In this document: one piece after another, positions 46,028-57,891 of the stretch
Numbering within the stretch: position 1 is the stretch's first letter
How the letters are laid out: the number at the start of each line of letters is the position of its first letter
Source: Ochotona curzoniae
Lineage: Eukaryota > Chordata > Mammalia > Lagomorpha > Ochotonidae
Direction of reading: 5' to 3'
Assembly (NCBI RefSeq): GCF_017591425.1
Contig: NW_024464918.1
Coordinates: 10,786,001 to 10,850,000 of the forward strand
DNA length: 64,000 bases
Position numbers and translations under genes: made by a program
The notes under the pieces: model-generated
What the model was told of the DNA's origin: nothing
What the model saw: the letters and a program-made list of their open reading frames with translations, nothing else
Databases searched by the model: none

Positions 46028-46345
46028 TTTTATTGAAAGGTAGAGTTTATTTGAAAGGTTAAATTACAGAAGGGAATGGGGAGAAAGAAAGAGGGAGAGA
46101 GAGAAAGAATACTTTTTTTTCAAATGGTCATAACTGTTGAAACTGTGCCATGAGCCTTGAACTCCATCCAGACTTCTCATGTGGATGGCAGGAGCCCAAG
46201 TGCTTGGTTTAACTTCTACTACTTCCCCAGGACATTAGCAGGGAGCCAGGTCAGAAGTGCAACAGCTGGAGCTTGTATCTGTGCCCATATGGGATGGCGG
46301 TGTCACAGCCCATGGCTTAACCTTTACTCCACAATGTCTGTTCCC
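46028..46345 (-). mobile_element. Old CSINE
   Basis: TTTTATTGAAAGGTAGAGTT head, purine run AAAGAAAGAGGGAGAGAGAG, TCTCATGTGGATGGCAGGAG, CCCAGGACATTAGCAGGGAG, GCCCATATGGGATGGCGGTG, CACAATGTCTGTTCC. Confidence 0.82.
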
Positions 46346-46531
46346 TCTGCTTAATTTGAATACAGTGTTTGTGAGGAGAGGTCTCCTGGAAACTTCAAAC
46401 AGTTCATTGGTGTCCACATTCTTGCCCTAGAATGAGAGATGCAGAAGTTGGGTGGATGTGGGGTTCCATGATCTTGAGCCAGTTATGGTATAGGATAGTA
46501 ACACTCAAGGGCTAGCAAGAAGGTCAGATAC

Positions 46532-47224
46532 CCTTTGTGTTGGCAAGCACACACAAGAATCATGTCTGGGATCACCTCAGATGATGTTTCTTTGGGGATT
46601 TCCCAACTGAATCGCTGGACTCAGAATTCCAACCATTAAGAGAAGTGCAGGTTCCATGGTCTGACCATGGAATGCATGTGTCAGAGCTGAGCCTCCTCAG
46701 TGGCTTAGACAGAGCAGTAGACAGCTTATCCAGGTGCTCAGGGAGGATATTCCAGTATATTGAAGCCTGCTGAGGAACCTGGTTCCACAACAGAGGATGG
46801 AGGACAGAACAAATTAGTAAACTACCCCAGGCAAGTATTGGCAGTGAATATCTGGGCAAACAGAGACTCTAAGGTGGACTATGTCAGCCAGTTGATTCTG
46901 GAGAGATTTAATCGTGCTTGGAGTGGCAAGATGGGCAGCAATTCAGAACTGTAGGACTATCAAAAACACTTGAGCAGTGCCCTTGGAGCATGTCCCACAT
47001 CGGGGACCCTGGGATGGCATCAGGTGACTGCTCCCCATCCCAGGGTGTGGAGGCAGTTTGAAGGCTTGGTGTGGCTTCTTCCCTTATCTCCCTCCTTCCC
47101 TTAGATACAGGAAGGGGAAAGAAGAGAATGTGGAAATAATGGTCTCACCCAGCTTCCTCTAGCCATTGACTCTTTGCACCGTAACTAACTATGTGTAAAA
47201 ATCATCAGAAATAAAATTTAAAAA
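46532..47224 (+). mobile_element. 5'-truncated L1 insertion with target-site duplication
   Basis: About 690 bp of L1 3' UTR: TGCTTGGAGTGGCAAGATGG, ACTATCAAAAACACTTGAGC, CTTCTTCCCTTATCTCCCTC, TGTGGAAATAATGGTCTCAC, GTAACTAACTATGTGTAAAA, then ATAAAATTTAAAAAAA. It is bounded by AAGAAGGTCAGATAC at 46517-46531 and 47225-47239, a perfect 15-bp duplication. No intact frame. Confidence 0.9.
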
Positions 47225-47239
47225 AAGAAGGTCAGATAC

Positions 47240-47945
47240 AATCCAGTAAAGGGGTTCAGCCAGTGGAGCCAGACAGTCTGAATACAAGTAGCAAAGCAAC
47301 AGCAAAAAGGGAAGAAAAAAACCAATCCAAAAACATCAGACGTTGAGAAAGGATAAGCGGTCAGCATAGAGGAGGCTGATCAACACAGAAATTTCCTGAA
47401 ATGTTGAAACTCAAAGTTAGGGACTTTTTGCAAAGAAGCTTTTGGGAGTCTGGGAGATTTGATAATGATGCTGTTTGCTAGACACAAGCCTCTGTAATAA
47501 TCATAAGGATGCTGCCTAACCATCGAGGGTTCCGAGCAGCATACTCAGAGATTTTGACGTGGGAGGTCTGAAACAGGCTCTTGGGATTCCACCTCCAATC
47601 ATTTGGAAACAGACGTTACATGGGTCTCACATTGAAAGACTTGGGAAGTGTGAAAAGGGAAAATCTTCCCTTTCAGAAATTTTGGAAAAGGATGATGTCA
47701 GGAAATCACACACTGGAGGCTACTCAGTATAACAGAAGAAAAATAGCCAGGAGGGAAAGGGTTGAGGTACAGAAGACGTTGCCATCTTATTTGCCCATTT
47801 TGCCTCATCCACATCAGAGAAGGTCCTGTTTGCTGTTTGATGGATTTGAAAATCAAGAGAAAAGCTAGGGTTTAGGTGATATACAAATGAATAAGACGTG
47901 TAATGTCTTTGAAATCATGAGGTCATTCACTCTAGAAAGTAATTG
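47240..47945. other. Unrecognised unique sequence
   Basis: A 95-codon frame at 47581-47868 (+) shows no domain. Confidence 0.3.
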
Positions 47946-48297
47946 AAAGAGATTGGGTTATTTATAGTTACTTTTGTATGCCAATTTTATTGGGTTAAGG
48001 GATATCCAGAAATCTGGCAAAACATTATCTTTGGCTATGTGTATGAGGATATTTCTAGAAGAGGCTACATTTCACATCAGTAGACTGAGAAAATTATCCT
48101 TACTAATGTGGGTAGGTACCTACCAAACTGTTGAGGGTACAAGCAGAATGAAAATGTGGAGGATGGTGAATATTTGAACTGAGACATTTGGCCCTTGGAT
48201 CAGGGCTTCTGCTTCTTTGGGTAGAACTCTGCCACCAATTTTCTGAGCATCTAGCTTGCAGATCATGAGGTTCCTCAGCTTCTATCATTGAGCAAAT

Positions 48298-48343
<46 letters not shown>

Positions 48344-48410
48344 ACCTGTGTATACATGGCTGCAAATATCTCTGTTGGTTCTGTTTCTCTGCTGAATCCT
48401 GAGTAATGTA
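47946..48410 (+). mobile_element. Old LTR (MaLR/ERVL-like) with an internal TG repeat
   Basis: GCCAATTTTATTGGGTTAAG, ATTATCTTTGGCTATGTGTA, CAGTAGACTGAGAAAATTAT, TAATGTGGGTAGGTACCTAC, then the TG run, and GTTGGTTCTGTTTCTCTGCT, GAATCCTGAGTAATGTAGC. This resembles a widespread mammalian LTR ending in a TTGGTTCTGTTTCTCTGGAG-type sequence. The family is not assigned. Confidence 0.6.
48298..48342. repeat. (TG)n microsatellite, about 22 units
   Basis: The longest perfect dinucleotide run in the window, uninterrupted from 48301 to 48342. Confidence 0.97.
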
Positions 48411-48600
48411 GCTTGTGTAGTCTTCCATAGTCACTGGAATCAGATTATTTTTGCAAACCCTGCTTATGTAGCTTACTGTGCCTCACTTTCCTCAGTTATG
48501 GATTGTGGATGAAAATGGTACCATCCGGTTGGAAGTTTTTATGAGAATTAAGGAATAAAATTTGTGCAGAGAACATGTGCCTGGCACATGTGTTCTGTTA
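48411..48600 (+). mobile_element. MIR
   Basis: CACTGGAATCAGATTATTTT, CTGTGCCTCACTTTCCTCAG, TTATGGATTGTGGATGAAAA, TTATGAGAATTAAGGAATAA, GTGCCTGGCACATGTG. Confidence 0.8.
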
Positions 48601-50110
48601 ATGTCCCTGTTTTTACTAAGGATAGAGGCTTGTTCTTATTTTAGTCTTTGATTATGAAGTTCCATAGTGCACCTCTCGGGACCGTTGACTTTGTTCCTTT
48701 ATCGTCTATATGGAGCTTAGCTTGGGGATACTTTCTGCTTCTTCAGAATCTTCACTCTGGAAGGAGCACCTCCAAGCCTTAAACTTGGATATTCATTCCA
48801 ATAGAAACTTTGAAGTTATGTAATCTGGTTGGTGCCCAGCCCACAGTTTTGAATTATTCTAGTCACAGTGGGAAATTGTTGGGGAAAGGAAAAAGAAGTG
48901 ATAGTCGCTCTATGTGATTTTAAAAAAAAAAGTTCTGCATGAATATTCATAACCCTGGTCAGCATCAGTGAAGGCAGAGAAAGGTTGGCCTAACATTTGC
49001 TTGTCTGAGCATAGTGTTTTTATCCTAGAAATTTCATAAAAATATATTAGCTGTGAAAAAGATCATTGGACATGGTAGTTGTCGAGATACTAACAAGGAT
49101 TATGGTGTATACTTTGATAATTTCTGTGGTTGAATAATTAAGAATGCTACAGATACTTCCAGGTTCTGCTGAGTTATTTTTCAGGAAACTGCAGAATAAT
49201 TATATACAATTCAAAGACCAGCCTCCCATCACTGAAGTTCTTGGGCAAAGGAGAACTATTTAATGAGTTAGCTAATTGGGACTGCTTACATGTCAAATGA
49301 AAAACTTAGGAGGTGCCTGAGAAATAAAAGTCAGTTCTCTTACTGGGCATCAAGGGTATAGTCGGACTGTCTTTCAAGCTGCAAATTGAAAGCATTGACA
49401 GGAGAATTTTTTTTGCTGTTGTTGTTCAATCATAGTGTAGTTCAGGCACATTAGAAAATTGAGTGTTTGTCACAAGATTAAAAATAAAAAGATGCCACAA
49501 AGTGTAGTTCTGATTGCTAAGAAGTTTTTCTTTTAAACTCTTCTCAGATTCTGTTTATCTCGAAAGAAAAGACATAGGCTGATCTGCATTCTGCAGCTGA
49601 CTGCCCCAGAGCCTCTGCGGTGTGAAGATTTGAAATTGACTTTCTCCCTTGAGGATGTTTCTTGGACGCAGAGGGGGAAGAAAAGTCAGCTAAGCCAGGG
49701 CATCTTTAAAGATCTTCTCTCTGAAGCAAGATACAAAATGTGCTCTTTAGACAATACAATTCCAGTGTCCCAAGCTGTGACCTTCCCTACTTCAAATGAA
49801 TACCAATGACAATCAGTTCTTCCCTCGGTGAGTAACAGAATTTACTGGAGTTAGGAGGTAGGTAAGAAGGGGATTTTAGTACAAAGGAAAAAGGATTTTT
49901 CCCAGGGTTTCTTAGAAATTTTGCAAATGTTGTCTGTGGATGCAAGAGCTAAATTCCTACACATCAAAGACAATCGCCAATTGGACATTGACTCCAACCT
50001 TGGAAGTCCTAAAATGGAATTCGAAAGGCTTCTGAACATAAAGGAACTCCTTCCCCAATGAATATCACACTTCGTACTGGTTATGGCTACTTTTACTTTA
50101 CCAAACTTGA
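48601..50110. other. Unrecognised unique sequence
   Basis: 49549-49830 is somewhat GC-richer, preceded by an AG and followed by GGTGAGTAA. It contains stops in the frames I read, so no coding exon is called. Confidence 0.3.
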
Positions 50111-50270
50111 TGTTGAGAAAAACCTAAGTATTGGGATAGACAATTGGACTCAAATTCTTACAGCTCTGTTCTCTAACCTTTCTGAACTTCTGTTTCCTTA
50201 CCTGTGAAGTGAAGATAATATAATTGTCTTCATGACTAAATGTGATTATGACATGAGGCCATTGATGCAG
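50111..50270 (+). mobile_element. MIR
   Basis: TTGGACTCAAATTCTTACAG, CTGAACTTCTGTTTCCTTAC, CTGTGAAGTGAAGATAATAT, TGACTAAATGTGATTATGAC. Confidence 0.7.
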
Positions 50271-50289
50271 TACTTGTACCCCTTGGTTT

Positions 50290-50293
<4 letters not shown>

Positions 50294-50323
<30 letters not shown>
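50294..50323. repeat. (AC)n microsatellite
   Basis: Uninterrupted run of about 15 units. Confidence 0.95.
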
Positions 50324-50325
<2 letters not shown>

Positions 50326-50534
50326 AAATACACACGCATCCCTAATTTATTCTTTGTGTTGCTTTATCCTCACCTCGTTTCTGTCTTATCTGCTCATTCA
50401 CTCTGATTCAGCTCCTCTTACATCAGGGTCCTTCCTCCAGAAACTCCTTTTTACTTTTTCTAATGCTCCCAATTTAATTCGTGACTTCTACGAATTTGTT
50501 ATTGATGTGGTAAATCATAGTTTGGAAAGTTTCA

Positions 50535-50755
50535 TTACCCAGACAGCTACAAGAGCAGGGGTATACCAGGCTGAAGCCAGAAACTAGGAGCTCCATTTCA
50601 GCTTACAAGATGAATGGCATGCAGATAAACCATTGGACCGTCTTCTGCTGGCTTTTTAAGCACAGGCAGCTGACCAGGAGGCAGAACAGCCAGGGATTGA
50701 ACCAGCACTTTCAGGTGGGAGGCTGGCATCACTAACTATGGCTTAATCTGCCCCA
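50535..50755 (-). mobile_element. Old CSINE fragment
   Basis: CCAGGCTGAAGCCAGAAACT, CATTGGACCGTCTTCTGCTG, AGCACAGGCAGCTGACCAGG, GGATTGAACCAGCAC, GGGAGGCTGGCATCACTAAC. Confidence 0.72.
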
Positions 50756-51433
50756 AATACACAACTTTTTAAATATTCTGGAACACTCAGTACTTTGAAT
50801 ACATGTAACAGGATAACAATAAGTTTTTACTGGTTGACACAAGGAACTTAAATTTTTTTTTTCAGTTTATAGTGCTGCAAAACTCAAAGATTAACTTAAT
50901 TTCTTCAGTAAATGCATTCAGCCCACAATATAGATTATTAAATCACAAAGCACTGTAAGGGAATACCTTTACCAAGTTACAAAATTTGGCAAATCAATAT
51001 AGTATTCTTTGATGTAACAAAAGTATATATTTTCATTGGAGTCATATATTTTTTTAATACTAAATACTCTAAAATATCATGTAAGTAACAAATCAAAATC
51101 ACGGTTTTCATCAGAGCAAGTTATTTTATAGAAATCAATGTCTTTTAAAACTGTATGGTTTCTGCTTTTACAGTGATTTTCCTCATGCAAGCATTGAATT
51201 TTTCAGCAGTTGTGCAATAATGTATATGGAAAAGGTGGTTCTGTTTTATACAGGCTTTGGTTCAAAGCCAGGTGGAGTTTCAATGTGATAAAAGCTTTAC
51301 ATCCTGCCTTAGGAGAATCAAAATATTCATTTCAGGAAACACTAATTTCTGAGGCTCCTCTTGATTTAGAAGCCCTATATCCTTTTATTTGACCAAAAGT
51401 CACATAGTCTTAATCCAGCTTATTAAAAACTAA
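50756..51433. other. Unique sequence, possibly 3' UTR of the PRELID3B retrocopy
   Basis: A poly-T run (about 50853-50863) faces the pseudogene and could be its reversed poly-A tail. In that case 50863-51852 minus the SINE would be retrocopied 3' UTR. I cannot verify this from memory of the parent mRNA. Confidence 0.3.
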
Positions 51434-51450
51434 AATATGATTATACATTT

Positions 51451-51780
51451 CTCAAGGATCTATCTATCTACTTATATATTTATTTGAAAAGCAGATTTCT
51501 AGAACAAGGGAGCTAAAGAGAGAAAGATCTTATGCCTACTGTAACTACCCAAAGTGGCTTCTGTGGCCAGAGCTGAGCCAATCCTAAGCCAGAAGCCAGG
51601 AGTTTCTTCCTGGTCTGCCATTCAGGTGCAGGTCCCAAGGCTTAGGACCATCCTCTACTGCTTTCCCAGGCCTCAAGCAGAGAGCTGGGTGGGTAGTGGA
51701 GCACCCGGGACATGAACCATTGCTCATCTGGGATCCTGGCAGATGCAAGGCGAGCCACTAGGCTCTCATGCTGGGCCCAG
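51451..51780 (-). mobile_element. CSINE, 17-bp duplication
   Basis: CTCAAGGATCTATCTATCTA then TTTATTTGAAAAGCAGATTT head, GAGCCAATCCTAAGCCAGAA, GGCAGATGCAAGGCGAGCCA, CATGCTGGGCCC end. Flanked by AATATGATTATACATTT (51434-51450) and AATATGGTTATACATTT (51781-51797). Confidence 0.93.
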
Positions 51781-51852
51781 AATATGGTTATACATTTTAA
51801 AAACACTGGCCTGGGAAGTTTGGGGAGTGATGAAGAACATTGGCTGTCATTA

Positions 51853-52434
<582 letters not shown>

Positions 52435-52484
52435 GGTATCAGAAGCCTGGTTGATACCTGGGAGGATGGAACATGAATCTAAAT

Positions 52485-52660
52485 ATAGGTTTAATCTTTG
52501 GTGCAAAACATCTTTTAAATCCATGCATATGAGAAATCTTCAAAAGTCTCATGGAAAATTAATATCATGGTAAAGCAGTACATGAATTTAATAACATTTT
52601 TTGCACCAAAAGAAACTCAACTTTTAAATTGTACTTTTCCATTTGAAGTGCCTTCAGATT
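52485..52660 (-). mobile_element. Short MITE-like repeat, longest copy
   Basis: In plus-strand order: TCTTTGGTGCAAAACATCTT, ATCCATGCATATGAGAAATC, TTCAAAAGTCTCATGGAAAA, then TTTTTTGCACCAAAAGAAAC. The GGTGCAAAA and TTTTGCACC words face each other, giving an inverted-repeat layout. Its reverse complement parallels 2632-2750. Confidence 0.55.
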
Positions 52661-52759
52661 GTTATTTCAGATAATAAGTTCTCCAATTTCTTCTTTAAAA
52701 GATGATCTAGAGACATTAATATTTGTAGAGTAGCTATATTGTTTACATATATTAATTGA

Positions 52760-52920
52760 AAGCTTCATAAGCAATCTCTGAGGAGGTATTAGTAACCTCA
52801 TATTGCCTATGAACAAACAGAGGTTGAGATATTAAATAATTTATCCAAATTATAAGCCAAGGCAGGCATAGTGAAGATTTAATTCCAGACATTTCTGACT
52901 TTAGAGTTCAAACTTTAACA
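52760..52920 (-). mobile_element. MIR
   Basis: AAGCTTCATAAGCAATCTCT, GAGGAGGTATTAGTAACCTC, CTATGAACAAACAGAGGTTG, TTTATCCAAATTATAAGCCA, AATTCCAGACATTTCTGACT. Confidence 0.7.
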
Positions 52921-53964
52921 TATTAAGTAATTTTTCCATTAACATCTGATAAAATTATGGGTAGGCTTCTGTGCCTTGGTTTTGAAACAAAACTGATTTT
53001 CACTTGGTACTTCCTATATAATTCCGAATGCCTAATTATTGGAATCAGGTGCCTGGACTTTATCCTCTGCTCAGAGATTTCAGGACAATCTCATCTTTTG
53101 TCCATACCTTCCTTTTCTTGTTATAACCATTGTATCAGATAGTACCGTTACAGCAACAAGACAGAATTACAGATTGACAGTCATTTTTAGATACAACAAT
53201 CTTCTCGCAGCTTCAAGTATGACTTTAGCATTTGCCAGAAAACAAAAACAAAACGAGAAAACACACAGGACACCGTATGCAAATAATTTGCTGCTTGAAT
53301 ACATGTTTTTCCCTGCTACAAAATGTTGAAACCCAGCTTGAGGAACAATATGAAACCTTGTGTCTGGATAATCCAAATTGCATTCCTGCCCCCCACCCCC
53401 ACCCCCAGCCCTTAAAATAAATGAAAGGAGCAGTGCTGTTGCAAATAAATTGTTTTTCCACAAATGAGAGATATTTTCTCTACTACAGTGCTTTCCAATT
53501 ATATTGGGTAGCTTCTTGTTGAATAACAACAGAAGCTTGGAAATCAAACGATTATAGCCACTATCCAAAGTTCAGTAATTTTGATCATAAATATTTTTCA
53601 TGCTTAGATGGTTATGTAAACATCATAGTCAAGGTTTTACAGGATAGATTGTAGCACACTTTCACTTAGTTCCTATAATTTCTGTTTTAGACAGAGATTG
53701 ATGATTTCCCATTATGTTTCAAACCATCCTGTCATTAATATCTTTTTCTAATAGGCTTGGCGCCAGAATTGTAATTTCTATTTTGTTTTGGAGGGGAATA
53801 AATTCATTAGGCTGGGTAAATTATTTAAGTAATGCCATATCCTTTGCTGAAGTTTGCAAAAAAAAAATACTGTACAGTTTCTAGGGAGATGATCTAAACT
53901 CTCTTGCTATTCTCTTTGCAATTCTTAGAAGAATAAAGAAATGTGTTTTCTGGGAGACATCTGA
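52921..53964. other. Unique sequence with a C-rich tract
   Basis: The C-run CCCCCCACCCCCACCCCC lies at 53390-53407. The 133-codon minus frame 53167-53568 runs through this tract (Gly-rich there) and has no domain. Confidence 0.3.
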
Positions 53965-54260
53965 GGGACAGCTGTTGGGCACGGAAGTTAACGTAGTGCT
54001 TTGGACACCTGTATACTGTATCAGAGTGGCTCTGCTCCTGATTCCAGTATTCTGTTGATGTCTGTCCTTGGAGACAAAGAATAATAACTTAAATATTTGA
54101 GTGCCTGCTATCCATATAGGATACCCAGATTGCGTTCCCAGCTCCTGGCTCTGGTCTAGTCTGCCTATGCTGTTAGGGGTATTTCGGGATGAACCAGTAA
54201 AAGACAGATATCTCTCCAACTTTCTGTCTCTCTCTGCCTTTCAAGTAAATGACAATTTTT
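53965..54260 (+). mobile_element. Old CSINE
   Basis: GGACAGCTGTTGGGCACGGA start, CTTTGGACACCTGTATACTG, CCTGCTATCCATATAGGATA, CCAGCTCCTGGCTCTGGTCT, CTGTCTCTCTCTGCCTTTCA, AGTAAATGACAATTT. Confidence 0.75.
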
Positions 54261-54284
54261 TAAAAAAACATGTAAAATAAGAAA

Positions 54285-54890
54285 GAGTATTAAAAGAGAC
54301 AGAGAGACACACACAGAAAGAGAGAGAGATTTCACTTTTAGTGGTTCAAATTTCTAATGCCCGTGGTGCATTAGTATGGAGCCAAGAGCTGGAGGTTCAA
54401 CTGGGGTCTTCCCAGTGGATGTTAGGAATACAATTATTTGGACTATCACTTTTTTGAAAAAAAAAATTCTTGTTATTAGGAAGGCAGAGTTACAGAGAGA
54501 GAAGGAGAAATAAAGACAAAGATCTTTTGCCTGCTGATTCACTCCCCAAATACCCTCAACGGCCTGACCTGAGCTGTTCTGAAACCAGGAGCCAGGAGCT
54601 TCTTCCAGGTCTCCCATATGGGTGACGGGTCCATCTTCCACTTTGGGTCATCTTCCACTGCCTTTCTAGGCCATAAACAGGGAGCTAGAAGGTTAGTGGA
54701 GCAGCCAGGACACGAACCTGTACCCATGTGGCATTCTGGTGCTTGTAGGTGGAGGAGTAGCCAACTGAGCTATCATACTGGCCCTGAATCACCACTTCTG
54801 CCTTCCGGGGTCTCCACCAGCAGGAAGCTGGGATCAGAACTTGGATGTGAGACTTGTACACAAGCGCTGTGACACAGAATGTGTCTTAAT
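54285..54890 (-). mobile_element. Old CSINE hosting a younger CSINE
   Basis: Outer copy: AGAGACACACACAGAAAGAG, CATTAGTATGGAGCCAAGAG, GGAATACAATTATTTGGACT before the insertion. After it: CAGCAGGAAGCTGGGATCAG, AACTTGGATGTGAGACTTGT, AAGCGCTGTGACACAGAATG. Confidence 0.75.
54450..54784 (-). mobile_element. CSINE nested in an older CSINE
   Basis: TCTTGTTATTAGGAAGGCAG head, TTTGCCTGCTGATTCACTCC, AACCAGGAGCCAGGAGCTTC, TCTAGGCCATAAACAGGGAG, GAACCTGTACCCATGTGGC, TATCATACTGGCCC end. The flanking duplication is unclear, so the edges are approximate. Confidence 0.9.
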
Positions 54891-55509
54891 TAGCATTTTG
54901 ACTTCTCTGCTACCTGCGGCCCTTGGAGCCATGTTCTTTATGATGCAAGTGATCATTGATAGATAAGAGTGCTTGTCTCACAATTTTGTAGTCCAAGACA
55001 GATATCTGGTTTCAGAACATCCAAGTGTTAACTTTAATGATAGCAGGGAATGTACAGTTTGCTAGGGACAGGTATACTATGGGTGTGAGTGGGTGGTGGG
55101 TAGGGTTCCTAAAACCAACACATAAAAGAAAAGAAAATGCGTAATTCAAGCTATTTTTATAACACCCATTCCTTTAGACTTCATAGGCAGAGGATGAATC
55201 ATTAAGTCATTGTTTAACTGAATAGGTGACTCTTTTATCACAAGCTTATGTGGCTAATAATATATTTCTATTGTAATTAATAATTACTTTTGTTTCAGTT
55301 ACTCTGCTTTGTTGTTTGGGAATAGGTGTACTTCTTAGCTTGGCCCACCATTTTCTTTTCTCTGTCTCACGAAACACATTTTTTGTGCTTTACTTACGCA
55401 CCAACAGTTAACAGCAATAACCTTGTGTAGATGGATACATAAGGGCAGTAAACCCTTATGTGGAAAACCAAGAGACATAGAAGAGGAGATATCAACGTAA
55501 ACTCAAAAT
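54891..55509. other. Unrecognised unique sequence
   Basis: No repeat or gene recognised. Confidence 0.3.
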
Positions 55510-55840
55510 GTTGGGCCTGGCACGGTAGCCTAGTGGCTAAGTCCTCGCCTCTCATCTGCTGAGATCCCATATGGGCACTGGTTTGTGTCCCGGCTGTTCC
55601 ACTTTCCATCCAGCTCCCTCCTTGTGGCTTGGAAAAGCAGTAAAGGACAGCCCAAAGCCTTGGGACCCTGCACCTGCATAGGAGACCTGAATGAAGCTCC
55701 TGGCTTCGGGTCAGCTCAGCTCTGGCTGTTGCGGCCATTTGGGGAGTGAACCAGATAACGAAAGATCTCTCCTCTCTGTAAATTTGTCTTTCCAATAAAA
55801 ATAAATAAATCTAAATAAATCTCTCTTTTTTTTTTTTAAA
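55510..55840 (+). mobile_element. CSINE, full length, 13-bp duplication
   Basis: GGGCCTGGCACGGTAGCCTA start, GATCCCATATGGGCACTGG, CTTCGGGTCAGCTCAGCTCT, CCAATAAAAATAAATAAATC. GTAAACTCAAAAT lies at 55497-55509 and 55841-55853, identical. Confidence 0.95.
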
Positions 55841-55853
55841 GTAAACTCAAAAT

Positions 55854-57009
55854 ATTATGTGAGATTTTTAGACAGGGTATCATGTAATCTAACCCTTTTA
55901 AGATGTATAATACTACACAAGGCTATTGAGGATACTTCAGAGTGATACTCAGGTAGCTAGTTGAGGGAAAACATACTGGTTAAGCAATAGATACCATTAA
56001 TTTGGGGGGAATATTTGGTGAATGGCTTTATAATGTAGACTGAATACAATGAGTTTGTCTATGATTCCTAAAGAGACAAGAGGTGTCTGAGCAGGAGTGC
56101 TGCTGTCACAGATGTGTTAACGTTTCTTAGGCATGAGTCAGCAAAAGGAAGGAGGGAGAAAAAGCAAGCATTCCACAGCAACTGGCGATGCAGGCAGCAC
56201 CTGCAGGGTAGCTCCTTGGATCCGTCCATGTTTAGAGGCATCCTGAGATGTATATGTTAATTCAAAGTAGATCTAGAATAGCTTGGGATATTAGTGATCA
56301 GGATTATGATACAGGGATCAGGATTTTAGAGAAGGAAAGATGGAACTTACTTGATATCCATGTCATCTGTAGTATATCATCGTAACTCACTGTAGGAAAT
56401 CTGATAGGATCAAAATCAATCCACCCAAAATAAAATACGAGGAGGCCCTTCTAACTGTCCCTGATTTGGTGGCAGCCTACTGCTGCACTGGAAGGCTGTC
56501 ATATGGACCCACTTTTCTGCCAAAAGAGATGTGATTCCAGCACACTAAGGGGATGTCTGTTAGAGGACTTCATTCTGTACTTTCTGACATCGTGCCCAGT
56601 CATTTCCTAGATGACATATACAGCTTATTGAAGGTGAAGTTCTTTAGTGTTTTAAAAAGTCTACCCGTGAGCTGTTGTGACTCCAACTCAATTGACCGTG
56701 GATAAATCAAAAATGATGGGTTCCTAAAAATGTCAAAGATTATCTGCCGTTTTGAAAAAGATTGTCGTGACAATGTATGTGTGGTGGAGGGGGGAGGAAG
56801 TAGGGGTTAGGAATGCATTTTTTGCCTTCTTTATTTTTTTTTTTCAAGGGTGGAAAGTATGAACTTTTGGTAATTCTCATCCAGGAGATTCTTTTTGGGT
56901 CTCTGTTGTTCTGTAAAATCCTACAAAACAAACAACAAACAAATAACAACAAAAGAAAAGCTTCCTAACAACCAATTTAGGAAAAGGGCATTCTTCTTTT
57001 TCAATGCAG
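55854..57009. other. Unrecognised unique sequence
   Basis: No feature recognised apart from a T-run near 56832-56845. Confidence 0.3.
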
Positions 57010-57175
57010 ACAGGATTTTATTTGAAAGACAAAGTGATAGAAAGGGAGGGACAGAACAGGAGATAGAGATCTTCCATCTACTGATTCCCAAGTAGCCACC
57101 ACGGCTGGGACAGAGCCATGCTGAAGCCAGGAACCCGGCGCTTCCTCTGTGTCTCCCATGTGAGCAGAGGCTTTA
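57010..57175 (-). mobile_element. CSINE, truncated
   Basis: AGGATTTTATTTGAAAGACA head, GATCTTCCATCTACTGATTC, CTGAAGCCAGGAACCCGGCG, CTGTGTCTCCCATGTGAGCA, then sequence that no longer aligns. Confidence 0.82.
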
Positions 57176-57551
57176 CCTGACATATTGCAGCTCCACACCA
57201 CGTAACTTCTCTCTGGAAGGATGCAAAGGCGGTGGCAGTTTGCCAGCTAGGAGAGGATACAACTGGTGATTTGGGAATCTAAAGTCATATTACACAGTGT
57301 TAGACAAATCTTTATTCGTACACAAACCTCTTAGAGTCTATAACAAAGACTACTCCAAGTTGCTTTTATTCCTTTCAAATTCTTTCATGTTCTTTTTTTT
57401 TCCCCAGATGCTGGTGATTCTTAAAAAAAAGGGGGGCAATAAAAAACAATTGGGAAGCTGCCCAGAGAATGTATAGAGAATCTTCTTATGTATTATCATT
57501 GGGTTCTTTCATGGGGAGAGTCCCAGTAAAGAATCCCCCTCTTCTCTGTAC
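57176..57551. other. Unrecognised sequence between SINEs
   Basis: Possibly includes decayed SINE residue near 57235-57300. Contains poly-T and poly-A/G patches near 57391 and 57423. Confidence 0.3.
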
Positions 57552-57566
57552 AGTGTCTCAATTTTT

Positions 57567-57876
57567 TTTAAAGACTTATTTTTATTTGAAGTCATATTTG
57601 CAGAGAGAAAGACAGACAGATCTTTTATCCACTTGTTCACTTCCAAGTGGCCACAACAGCCAAAGCTGAACTGACTTGAAGCCAGGAGCCAGGTACTTCT
57701 TCTGGGTTTCCCATATAGGTAAAGGTGCCAAAGGGTTTAAGCCATCCTCCACTGTTTTTGCAGGTCACAGAGAGCTAGGTGGGAAGTGGAGCAACCAGGA
57801 CACGAACCAGCATCCATTTGGGATACTGGTGCTGTAAGGCAGAAGATTAACCAGTTCAGCAATTGTGCCAGCCCTT
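57567..57876 (-). mobile_element. CSINE, 15-bp duplication
   Basis: AAAGACTTATTTTTATTTGA head, TTATCCACTTGTTCACTTCC, TGAAGCCAGGAGCCAGGTAC, GGGAAGTGGAGCAACCAGGA, GCAATTGTGCCAGCCC end. AGTGTCTCAATTTTT occurs at 57552-57566 and 57877-57891. Confidence 0.93.
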
Positions 57877-57891
57877 AGTGTCTCAATTTTT

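Noticed and set aside
48298..48342. Possible CRISPR-like or satellite array
   Set aside because: A plain TG dinucleotide run in a mammalian genome. No spacers.
49549..49833. Exon-like segment ending in GGTGAGTAA
   Set aside because: Frames I read contain stops, and no partner exon is seen. It is only a splice-site look-alike.
53167..53568. 133-codon minus-strand frame with a Gly-rich part
   Set aside because: The Gly-rich part is only the translation of the C-rich tract at 53390-53407.
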